From assembly GCA_958454405.1 (NCBI GenBank), contig CAUEBO010000090.1, positions 1 to 8,335 of the forward strand: a stretch of DNA of 8,335 nt, given 5' to 3'. Numbering within the stretch: position 1 is the first letter of the stretch; every line of letters starts with the position of its first letter. A program made the position numbers and the translations under genes. Origin of the DNA: an uncultured Eggerthellaceae bacterium (lineage in GTDB: Bacteria > Actinomycetota > Coriobacteriia > Coriobacteriales > Eggerthellaceae). Below the pieces are notes generated by a model. That model saw nothing but the letters and a program-made list of their open reading frames with translations. It ran no database searches and had not been told where the DNA came from. Of the stretch, positions 1 to 5,210 are shown piece after piece.

Positions 1-1038
1 CTGCCGAACGTCGGCAAGTCCACGCTGTTCACGGCCCTCACGAACAAGGGCGGCCTCGCGGCCAACTACCCGTTCGCCACCATCGAGCCCAACGTGGGCG
101 TGGTGCCCGTGCCCGACGTGCGCCTGGACCGCCTGGCCGAGATCGACCATCCGGCGCGCATCGTGCCGGCAACCGTCGAGTTCGTGGACATCGCGGGCCT
201 TGTGGCTGGAGCCAGCCAGGGCGAGGGCCTGGGCAACCAGTTCCTCGCGAACATCCGCGAGACGGACGCCATCTGCGAGGTCGTGCGCTTCTTCGGCGAT
301 CCGGACGTGGTGCACGTCTCCGGCAAAGTGGACCCGCAAAGCGACGTGGAAACCATCAAGACCGAGCTGATCCTGGCCGATCTTGCCACGCTGCAAAAGG
401 CGCTGCCGCGCCTTGAAAAAGAGGCCAAGCGCGACAAGGCCGGCGCGGCGAAAGTGGCCGCTGCCAAGAAGGTCTTCGAGGGGCTGAACGAGGGCCATCG
501 CGCCCGCACGCTCGACCTCGACGAAGACGAGCGCGCCGCGCTCCACGACCTGCACCTGCTCACCATGAAGCCCATGCTCTACATCGCCAACGTGGACGAG
601 GACCAGCTGGACGCCGAGCTGCCCGAGATCGACGGATGCGCCCCGGTGCCCATCTCCGCGAAAGTGGAAGCCGATTTGGCCGAGCTCGATCCGGCCGAGG
701 CGAAGGAGTACCTGGAAGCCATGGGCCTTGAGGAGAGCGGTCTCGCACGCTTGGTGCGGGAGGCGTACCGCCTGTTGGGGCTGCAAAGCTACTTCACGAG
801 CGGCGAGACCGAGACGCGCGCCTGGACCATCCCCATCGGCGCGAAGGCCCCGCAGGCTGCCGGCGTCATCCACACTGACTTCGAGCGCGGCTTCATCAAG
901 GCTGAGACCGCCTCGTTTGCCGACTACTCCGAGCTGAACGGCGAGAAGGGCTGCCGCGACGCCGGAAAACTGCGCCAGGAGGGCAAGGAGTACGTGGTGC
1001 AGGACGGCGACGTCATGCATTTCAAGTTCAACGTGTAA
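1..1038 (+). CDS. ychF: YchF/OLA1 ribosome-binding ATPase, 5' end cut by the window
   Basis: This is a P-loop ATPase of the Obg-related YchF/OLA1 family. It binds ribosomes in the cytoplasm and is linked to translation and stress responses. The visible part is 345 residues, and by comparison with the E. coli protein about nine N-terminal residues lie outside the window. The first visible residues, LPNVGKST, are the Walker A (G1) loop. The G3 motif DIAG is at residues 63-66, followed by the family signature GASQGEGLGNQFLANIRE. The nucleotide-base motif is NVDE at 197-200; this NxxE form, instead of NKxD, is the reason YchF prefers ATP over GTP. A helical insertion spans roughly 100-190. A C-terminal TGS domain starts near TIPIGAKAP (about 276) and ends with the family-typical DGDVMHFKFNV. 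No frameshift is seen. The next gene starts 27 bp after the stop, which suggests co-transcription. Confidence 0.97.
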   Translation: MPNVGKSTLFTALTNKGGLAANYPFATIEPNVGVVPVPDVRLDRLAEIDHPARIVPATVEFVDIAGLVAGASQGEGLGNQFLANIRETDAICEVVRFFGDPDVVHVSGKVDPQSDVETIKTELILADLATLQKALPRLEKEAKRDKAGAAKVAAAKKVFEGLNEGHRARTLDLDEDERAALHDLHLLTMKPMLYIANVDEDQLDAELPEIDGCAPVPISAKVEADLAELDPAEAKEYLEAMGLEESGLARLVREAYRLLGLQSYFTSGETETRAWTIPIGAKAPQAAGVIHTDFERGFIKAETASFADYSELNGEKGCRDAGKLRQEGKEYVVQDGDVMHFKFNV

Positions 1039-1065
1039 GAGGCGCCCGGCAGGAAGGGTTCGCGC

Positions 1066-1557
1066 ATGGATGGTTTCATCGAGGCGTTGGCGAGCAACGG
1101 CAGAAGCCCGGAGCTGCCCGAGGAGTGCGATTGCTTCGGGAAGCTCGTTGGCAGCTGGAAGCTCGATTACGTCGACCGCAACCTTTCCTGCTCGGTTGAG
1201 GGGGAGTGGCATTTCGCGCGGGTCCTCGAGGGCATGGCCATTCAGGACGTCATCATCCTGCCCTCGCGCGCCGTGCGAACCGAAACGCCACATCCCTTGA
1301 CGGAGTACGGCACGTCCCTGCGCATCTTCAATCCTGAAACGCGAGCATGGGACGTCGTCTACGGCTACACGGGCAAGACGTTCCGGCTCGAGGCGAGGAA
1401 ACAAGGCGACATGGTCGTTCTCACCGACCTCGAGGATGCCAGCAGGAAGTGGGTGTTCGTCTCCATCGAAGACGACCGCTTCCATTGGCAGAACGTCACC
1501 GTGCAAGACGATGGCGCGTGGCACGTGAACGCGGACATCTACGCTGAGCGCGCATAG
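1066..1557 (+). CDS. Uncharacterised 163-residue beta-rich protein, possibly DUF1579/lipocalin-like
   Basis: I do not recognise this gene with certainty. The start is fixed by a good ribosome site, AGGAAGGG at 1051-1058, seven bases before the ATG. The protein has no signal peptide or membrane segment and looks cytoplasmic. After a short helical N-terminus (1-25) it is a run of beta-strand-like blocks: VGSWKLDY (28-35), a GEWHF block followed by ARVLEGMAIQDVI (46-62), YGTSLRIFNP (81-90), WDVVYGYTGK (95-104), WVFVSI (129-134) and FHWQNVTVQDDG (139-150). A GxW near the start followed by repeated aromatic strands suggests a small calycin-type barrel of the DUF1579 or lipocalin-like kind that could bind a small ligand. 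That is a pattern-based guess. It lies 27 bp behind ychF and ends just before a strong hairpin, so the two are probably one transcription unit. A role with YchF is not implied by the sequence. Confidence 0.85.
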   Translation: MDGFIEALASNGRSPELPEECDCFGKLVGSWKLDYVDRNLSCSVEGEWHFARVLEGMAIQDVIILPSRAVRTETPHPLTEYGTSLRIFNPETRAWDVVYGYTGKTFRLEARKQGDMVVLTDLEDASRKWVFVSIEDDRFHWQNVTVQDDGAWHVNADIYAERA

Positions 1558-1563
1558 CGGAGT

Positions 1564-1602
1564 CGATGCCCTGCTTGGGGATGGTACCCAAGCAGGGCAT
1601 CG
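1564..1602 (+). terminator. 16-bp perfect hairpin after the ychF operon
   Basis: Seven bases after the stop of the 163-residue gene, CGATGCCCTGCTTGGG (1564-1579) is followed by a 7-base loop and its exact reverse complement (1587-1602). The stem has no mismatch. It lacks a T-run on the plus side (CCCGTTCGG follows), so it may terminate inefficiently or instead protect the 3' end of the message. Its position directly after the operon supports a terminator role. Confidence 0.7.
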
Positions 1603-1755
1603 CCCGTTCGGATCGAAGCGCGCGGACGTGGGGCCCTCGGCTACAAGGCTGTGCCAAAAAGCTGCCAAGGCGCACCTGAAGTGAGCGCGCTTCGATGGCT
1701 TCCGGCGCAGTTCCGTGTTCAGGTTGGCGGCTTCCATCCAGCCGCGCGCGAGAAA

Positions 1756-1776
1756 GCCGCTTCCGCGGCAGTTTTT
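1756..1776 (+). terminator. Weak candidate rho-independent terminator
   Basis: GCCGC (1756-1760), a TTCC loop and GCGGC (1765-1769) form a 5-bp GC stem, followed after AG by five Ts (1772-1776). The stem is short, but the hairpin-plus-T-run arrangement is the standard terminator form and is one of the few T-runs in this GC-rich stretch. It could end a small transcript made upstream, or catch read-through from the ychF operon. Confidence 0.35.
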
Positions 1777-1936
1777 GCCGTTAGTCGATCGTCCTGGAGG
1801 GGCTGAGGCGCCTCTTCGACTCCCTGTCTTCGCGGAGCATGAGCGTAAGGCCTGATCACCTTGCCTCGCCTCCAGCCGGTTCCAAAACAGGCGGCGCGCC
1901 GATGATCAACCAACGCCGTTTTCTGCCACGAACTCC

Positions 1937-1981
1937 GGTTTCCGGTGCTCGTCGTCATTGTCAGGTTTCCGGTGCGTCGTC
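1937..1981. repeat. 12-bp direct repeat GGTTTCCGGTGC
   Basis: GGTTTCCGGTGC occurs at 1937-1948 and again at 1964-1975, 27 bp apart from start to start. Each copy is followed within two bases by a GTCGTC run. The duplication lies in DNA with no gene. It could be a slippage duplication, part of a dispersed repeat, or a pair of protein-binding sites. Confidence 0.5.
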
Positions 1982-2037
1982 TCGGGACGCTGCTTCGGGG
2001 CCGCCTCCGGAACCAGAACCGGGTCGGAGGGGTGGCA

Positions 2038-2080
2038 GGCAACGTCCCAAAAGGGGGACGGACCCTTTCGGGACGTTGCC
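2038..2080 (-). terminator. 18-bp stem hairpin downstream of the alpha/beta hydrolase gene
   Basis: GGCAACGTCCCAAAAGGG (2038-2055) and CCCTTTCGGGACGTTGCC (2063-2080) are reverse complements except for one position. In a minus-strand RNA that position is a G·U wobble, while in plus-strand RNA it is an A/C mismatch, so the structure favours the leftward transcript. The hairpin begins 11 bases after the leftward gene's stop codon. No U-run follows. It most likely terminates or caps the hydrolase message. Its length and composition also suit a copy of a dispersed intergenic repeat. Confidence 0.65.
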
Positions 2081-2091
2081 CAGCGCGTTGG

Positions 2092-3018
2092 CTACAGGTG
2101 CAGCAGCAGCCAGCTGATGAGGTCCTCTTCGACCTCGAACTTGAGGTCGTCGTAGTTGTGGATCTCGTGGCGGTAGCCGGGGTAGAGCTTCGTCGTCACC
2201 TCGTGGCCCGTGTCGGCGAGCCAGTTCGCGCACGCGTACACGCCTTCGCCGTAGTTGCCCACGGGGTCCTGGTCGCCCGCGATGCACAAAACGGGCAGGT
2301 CGACGGGCACCTTCTCGGCCCATTCGGGGCCTTCGATGCAGAGCATCATGTCGATGAAATCGCGCAGGCTCACGTTGTGGGTGGGGTGCGCGAAGGCGTC
2401 GAACGGGTCTTCGGCGTGGTCCTTCTGCACGGCGGGGTCGTGGCATATCCACTCGTTGCCCAGCTGGGCGCCCTCCTCGCAGCGGGCGAACATCCAGCCC
2501 ATCAGCTCGCCCACGAAGGCCGGGTCGCTCTCGTGCGCCTTGCCGGCGGCGATGGCTTCGTCCAGCTTCGCGCGCACCTCATGCGTGTTCTTGAAGATGC
2601 CGGTGGTGCCGCAGTAGACGGCGCCGGCCAGCTCGTCGCCGTACTTCGCGCTGAAGTCGCGCGCGATCATCGAGCCCATGGAGTGCCCGAACATGAAGTA
2701 GGGCAGGTCGGGGTACTTCTCGCACACGAGGTCTTTGAACCGCTTCTCGTCATCCATCATGGTGTGCGGCCCCGTGTCGCCCCAGTCGCCCCAGGTGTCG
2801 TTTGCGATGGCGGTGGCGCCGTGGCCCACGTGGTCGTCGGCGGCCACGATGAAGCCGGCGTCCATGAGCGCCACGATCATGTGGAAGTAGCGGCGGGAGT
2901 GCTCTCCGAAACCGTGGACCAGCTGCACGATGCCCTCGGGCTCGCAGGCGGGGACGTAGATCCACCCCGTCACCTGGTCTCGGTCGTTCGACGATGGAAA
3001 GCGGATTTCATGCAGCAT
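2092..3018 (-). CDS. Alpha/beta hydrolase, lysophospholipase/monoacylglycerol lipase type
   Basis: This 308-residue serine hydrolase belongs to the Hydrolase_4 group (PldB, monoacylglycerol lipase, B. subtilis YtpA), which cleaves acyl esters of glycerol lipids. The visible parts are the oxyanion-hole motif HGFGEH (35-40), the nucleophile elbow GHSMG with Ser113, the acid in GDQDPVG (probably Asp251) and the catalytic His284 in GYRHEIHN. The segment 140-235 between elbow and acid is the usual cap. No signal peptide or membrane span is seen, so it should be cytoplasmic. I chose the ATG at 3018 because AGAAGGGG sits six bases upstream and the family-typical LHEIRFPSSN start follows. The frame stays open 28 codons further up (to 3102), but that extension is Arg/Pro-rich, has no ribosome site and would run into the -10 element. 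The true substrate cannot be read from the sequence. It is flanked by gene-poor stretches and looks monocistronic. Confidence 0.93.
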   Translation of the reverse strand: MLHEIRFPSSNDRDQVTGWIYVPACEPEGIVQLVHGFGEHSRRYFHMIVALMDAGFIVAADDHVGHGATAIANDTWGDWGDTGPHTMMDDEKRFKDLVCEKYPDLPYFMFGHSMGSMIARDFSAKYGDELAGAVYCGTTGIFKNTHEVRAKLDEAIAAGKAHESDPAFVGELMGWMFARCEEGAQLGNEWICHDPAVQKDHAEDPFDAFAHPTHNVSLRDFIDMMLCIEGPEWAEKVPVDLPVLCIAGDQDPVGNYGEGVYACANWLADTGHEVTTKLYPGYRHEIHNYDDLKFEVEEDLISWLLLHL

Positions 3019-3100
3019 GGTGAACCCCTTCTTTCTCGAAGCGCTCGCGGTCTGGCGTCTGCAGGCCGGCCCTGGGCGGCTGCCCGAGGCGTCTGCGCCC

Positions 3101-3109
3101 ATTATCGCA
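3101..3109 (-). promoter_or_regulatory. Extended -10 promoter for the alpha/beta hydrolase
   Basis: Read on the minus strand, TGCGATAAT gives an extended -10 (TGn followed by GATAAT, five of six matches to TATAAT). No good -35 hexamer lies 16-18 bp upstream, as expected for an extended -10 promoter. Transcription would start near 3094, leaving a leader of about 75 bases before the ATG at 3018. Confidence 0.5.
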
Positions 3110-3396
3110 GACGAGGGGTCTTTCGCCCTCGGTGTTTTTCACGCGTGCGGCGCGCAGGCCGGTGAGGATCGATGGCGTTTTTGCAATAATGAAAGGGCGC
3201 GAAAAAGGAGGCCGGACTGGCGAAGCGGGGGGAGCGACGGGCGCGACGGCGGGAGAAGCGCGATTGGAGCGCCTCGGACGGGCCGGCTTTGAGCCGCATC
3301 GCCTGCGGTGCGCGCGAAAGCGGGTACCGCAGGCACATCGCCATCATGCGTGAGCTGCGCGCGGCGGAGCTGTTCGAGCGACAACCGCGCGTCCGC
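3110..3396. other. Gene-poor stretch between the hydrolase promoter and larE promoter
   Basis: No confident gene lies here. A plus-strand frame is open from 3193 and has AAGGAGG at 3205-3211 but only a CTG (3217) or TTG (3289) as possible starts, so I do not call it as a gene. The stretch also holds an AATAAT (3185-3190) with a poor -35, two adjacent hairpins (3284-3296 and 3301-3334) and TGGAGCGC at 3265-3272. That last octamer is half of the palindrome found in the larE promoter. Confidence 0.5.
3301..3334. repeat. Inverted repeat able to fold into a GAAA-capped hairpin
   Basis: GCCTGCGGT (3301-3309) and ACCGCAGGC (3326-3334) are exact reverse complements. Inside them a G·U and a C-G pair, one G/G mismatch, and CGC-GAAA-GCG (3313-3322) complete a nearly continuous stem with a GNRA tetraloop. 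A smaller stem, CGGCT/AGCCG (3284-3296), is directly upstream. The GNRA cap only forms on the plus-strand RNA. There is no T-run on either side, so it does not look like a terminator. Confidence 0.6.
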
Positions 3397-3427
3397 TTGA
3401 CATGGAGCGCGCTCCAGGGTTTACGAT
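3397..3427 (+). promoter_or_regulatory. Promoter of the larE-like gene with a consensus -35
   Basis: TTGACA (3397-3402) is a perfect -35. TACGAT (3422-3427) is a four-of-six -10 after a 19-bp spacer; TTACGA, one base earlier, is an alternative. Transcription would begin near 3434, about 34 bases before the ATG at 3468. The long spacer is suboptimal for plain sigma-70 and is the geometry seen at promoters activated by MerR-family proteins. Confidence 0.6.
3403..3416. promoter_or_regulatory. Perfect 14-bp palindrome, candidate operator
   Basis: TGGAGCGCGCTCCA is its own reverse complement and fills most of the spacer directly after the -35 of the larE promoter. A dimeric regulator bound here would either block polymerase or, for a MerR-type activator, twist the long spacer. 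The half-site TGGAGCGC recurs at 3265-3272. Which protein binds it is unknown; the neighbouring MerR is one candidate. Confidence 0.5.
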
Positions 3428-3467
3428 GGCCGGCGGTGGTCGGCCGAAAACGGGAAGGATTGCTGTC

Positions 3468-4124
3468 ATGGGCGAAATCAAGAACGGCCAGGACGTGGGC
3501 GTCGAATCGCTCGACGCGTTCTTCGCGCGCACCCCGCAGTTGGCGGTGGCGTTCTCCGGCGGAAGCGACTCGTCGTATCTTCTGGCTGCGGCCTTGCACG
3601 CCGGGTGCGCGGTGAAGGCGTACGGCGTGCGCACGGCGTTCCAGCCGACGTTCGAGATCGAGGATGCGCTGCGCCTGGCGGGCCAGCTGGGCGCGGATTT
3701 CGAGCTCATCGACGCCGACGTGCTCGCGCGTGCCGACATCTGCGCGAACCCGCCCGATCGCTGCTACCTCTGCAAAACGTTCATCTTCTCCACCATCCTC
3801 GCGCATATGGCGCAGGACGGCTTCGACGTGCTGGCCGACGGCACGAATGCCACCGACGATCCGACGAACCGCCCCGGCTTCCGCGCGCTTGCGGAGCTGG
3901 GCGTGGTCTCGCCGCTGCGGCGCGCCGGCCTGTCGAAGGACGCGGTGCGCGCCTTGTCGCGCGAGCTCGGCCTGTTCACGGCCGATAAGCCCAGCTTCTC
4001 CTGCCTGGCCGTGCACGTGCCCGAAAAGGAGCTCATCACGGCGGCGGCGCTGGAAGCCGCCGCGGAATCGTCCGGGGCGGCTTCCATCATGCGCGATCGC
4101 CGGCGAGCAGGCGGCCGAAGCTAG
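3468..4124 (+). CDS. larE: LarE-type PP-loop sulfur transferase homologue, short C-terminus
   Basis: LarE uses ATP to activate pyridinium-3,5-biscarboxylate mononucleotide and inserts sulfur, making the nickel-pincer cofactor of lactate racemase-like enzymes. The PP-loop SGGSDSS is at residues 30-36, PDRCYLCK at 96-103, DGTNATDD at 124-131 and DKPSFSCL at 173-180. Cys99, Cys102 and Cys179 give the three-cysteine pattern reported for [4Fe-4S] LarE types, whereas the Lactobacillus enzyme uses a single sacrificial cysteine. I chose the ATG at 3468 for its ribosome site GGGAAGGA eight bases upstream; the ATG at 3402 lies in the -35. At 218 residues it is about 50-60 shorter than usual LarE. The family pattern stops near residue 200 and the last 18 residues are an Arg/Gly/Ser tail. 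It overlaps the convergent merR stop by four bases. No larA, larB or larC is visible, so another PP-loop role or loss of function is possible. Confidence 0.8.
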   Translation: MGEIKNGQDVGVESLDAFFARTPQLAVAFSGGSDSSYLLAAALHAGCAVKAYGVRTAFQPTFEIEDALRLAGQLGADFELIDADVLARADICANPPDRCYLCKTFIFSTILAHMAQDGFDVLADGTNATDDPTNRPGFRALAELGVVSPLRRAGLSKDAVRALSRELGLFTADKPSFSCLAVHVPEKELITAAALEAAAESSGAASIMRDRRRAGGRS

Positions 4125-4945
4125 GCCTCCACCTTGCGGACGGGGGCTTGCAGTTCCACGAGCCATCGCTCGGGGTCGGGCTCTTCATCGGGTGCCGTCA
4201 GGGTGCGGCCGCGCAGCTTGCCTGCGAACTCGTAGCCGTTGGCCTCCATCCAGCAGGCCAGCTTCTCGCATGCGGCGTCGTAGCCGCCGTCGAAAGGGCC
4301 CGAGAACCGCAGCGTGGCGGCCAGCGGGATGGACGGGTAGTGCCGGTAGGTGAAGGGCGGCTCGGCGACGCCCACTGCTTCCACGGGGACGGCTATTTCG
4401 ATCTCGGGGTTCTCGTCCTGGTATTCGTCGTCGAGGTAGGTGGAGTAGCCGCCGTCCCGGCACGGCACCCCCTGTTCCTCAAGGTACGCTCCGAGCCTTG
4501 TCCACAGCAGGTGCTCGTCACGGTAGCGGGGGACGGTTCCCCTCAGCGCCAGCACCGTGACGGCGTCGACGCTCTTCAATTCAACTTCGTATAGCATGAT
4601 GGCACGCTCCTTCTTCATAAGGTTGCTCAAACATTCGAGCTTCCGCAGCTTCTCGTTCTCGGCATCGATGGCCGACTGCACCGATGCAGCTTTCGCGCGC
4701 AAGAAGGCATCCAAGCTTTTCGCGTCGTCGTACCGCGGCAGGATATCGCCGATCTCCTCGATGGAGCATCCCACGTCCCGCAGTTCGGCGATTCGGGCAA
4801 GCAACGGGATCTGGTCTGCGCTGTAGTACCGGTACCCGGTGTTCCCGTCGGTTCGAGCTGGGTTGACGAGCCCGCATTTCTCGTAATGGCGCAGCATGCG
4901 GGGCGATACTCGAACCAGCTTCGAGAATTCGCCTATCTTGAACAT
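4121..4945 (-). CDS. MerR-family regulator with GyrI-like effector-binding domain
   Basis: This 274-residue cytoplasmic transcription factor should sense a small molecule and act on promoters with long spacers. The N-terminal winged HTH (1-70) carries the MerR hallmarks FKIGEFSKL, RMLRHYEKCGL and TGYRYYSADQ. A dimerising coiled coil follows at about 75-115 (SLDAFLRAKAASVQSAIDAENEKL is its first part). Residues 117-272 form a GyrI-like/AraC-type effector domain ending in WLVELQAPV, the strand that normally carries an acidic ligand-binding residue (here Glu265; Glu182 is another candidate). No metal-binding cysteine cluster is seen, so an organic or drug-like ligand is more likely than a metal. 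The start is set by AAGGAGGA (4949-4956), three bases from the ATG. It is divergent from the amidohydrolase gene, convergent with larE, and its own promoter has a 19-bp spacer, which suggests autoregulation. Confidence 0.93.
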   Translation of the reverse strand: MFKIGEFSKLVRVSPRMLRHYEKCGLVNPARTDGNTGYRYYSADQIPLLARIAELRDVGCSIEEIGDILPRYDDAKSLDAFLRAKAASVQSAIDAENEKLRKLECLSNLMKKERAIMLYEVELKSVDAVTVLALRGTVPRYRDEHLLWTRLGAYLEEQGVPCRDGGYSTYLDDEYQDENPEIEIAVPVEAVGVAEPPFTYRHYPSIPLAATLRFSGPFDGGYDAACEKLACWMEANGYEFAGKLRGRTLTAPDEEPDPERWLVELQAPVRKVEA

Positions 4946-4981
4946 CGCTCCTCCTTCGTCGTGCCGCCGGCGTGCCGTACC

Positions 4982-5012
4982 AGGGTAATCCTTGCCACGA
5001 TGTCAGGGTCAA
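4982..5012 (-). promoter_or_regulatory. merR promoter with a 19-bp MerR-type spacer
   Basis: On the minus strand TTGACC (5012-5007) is followed by a 19-bp spacer and TACCCT (4987-4982). The spacer region contains an imperfect dyad, ACCCTGAC and GCAAGGAT, with five of eight positions complementary. A strong -35 with an over-long spacer and internal dyad is the classic layout of MerR-controlled promoters. Transcription would start near 4975, about 30 bases before the ATG. Confidence 0.5.
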
Positions 5013-5095
5013 GGGGCGAATCTCGGCGGTCGCCAAAATCATGCCAGAGCTCCTTCGGGGTGCGCACGACGGTTCATGCGCGGAGCCTTTTCGGC

Positions 5096-5145
5096 ATAGC
5101 CGCCTGCTTTCTCGCCGTTCGATTCCGGCGTATACTGGCGGCTAT
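5096..5145. repeat. Nested inverted repeats around the amidohydrolase promoter
   Basis: ATAGCCGCC (5096-5104) and GGCGGCTAT (5137-5145) are exact reverse complements that bracket the promoter. Inside them CGCCG (5113-5117) and CGGCG (5126-5130) form a second dyad just before the -10. The outer arms cover the likely transcription start. They could be paired operator half-sites. Confidence 0.4.
5108..5136 (+). promoter_or_regulatory. Promoter for the amidohydrolase gene
   Basis: TATACT (5131-5136) matches five of six -10 positions. The -35 at the 17-bp spacing is only TTTCTC (5108-5113), so the promoter is probably weak alone or needs an activator. The start near 5143 gives a leader of about 68 bases. 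Confidence 0.5.
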
Positions 5146-5210
5146 CGAAACGGGCGAGGAGAAAGCGCGGATGCCATCGGGCAGGAGCGCTGCGGAAAGC
5201 GGGAAGCGAT

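Larger units (their letters stand above)
1603..2037. other. Intergenic stretch without a convincing gene
   Basis: These 435 bases separate two converging transcription units. Open frames of up to about 107 codons exist on both strands, but none has a ribosome site at a plausible start and none looks like a known protein. The stretch contains an imperfect long-range stem (1661-1731), a short GC hairpin followed by five Ts (1756-1776), a 10-bp palindrome GAGGCGCCTC (1805-1814) and a 12-bp direct repeat (1937-1948 and 1964-1975). It may hold a small RNA, a decayed gene or copies of a dispersed repeat; the sequence alone does not decide. No tRNA, rRNA or recognised riboswitch is visible. Confidence 0.5.

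Noticed and set aside
1..1737. Minus-strand frame with no stop in the parts traced, opposite ychF and the 163-residue gene
   Set aside because: Both plus-strand genes almost never use TTA, CTA or TCA, so the same-register antisense frame stays open automatically. There is no ribosome site at a start, and the stretch between 1560 and 1737 resembles nothing I know.
1719..2042. 107-codon minus-strand frame and a 92-codon plus-strand frame (1839-2117) in the intergenic stretch
   Set aside because: Neither has a ribosome site near its start, a recognisable motif or a normal amino-acid balance, and the minus frame begins inside the terminator-like hairpin.
3019..3102. 28-codon N-terminal extension of the alpha/beta hydrolase
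   Set aside because: The extension has no ribosome site, is Arg/Pro/Ser-rich and would start within the -10 element, while the ATG at 3018 has a good site and begins the family-like sequence.
1945..3165. 406-codon plus-strand open frame
   Set aside because: It is the shadow of the alpha/beta hydrolase, whose catalytic Ser, Asp and His motifs are all on the minus strand. The plus product is a low-complexity Val/Ala/His/Arg string.
3402..3467. Upstream ATG at 3402 for larE
   Set aside because: This ATG overlaps the last base of the TTGACA -35, so it would not be in the message from that promoter. The ATG at 3468 has GGGAAGGA at good spacing.
3102..4166. 354-codon minus-strand open frame
   Set aside because: It lies opposite larE, which has clear PP-loop and cysteine motifs, and the antisense product is an Arg-rich sequence without domain features.
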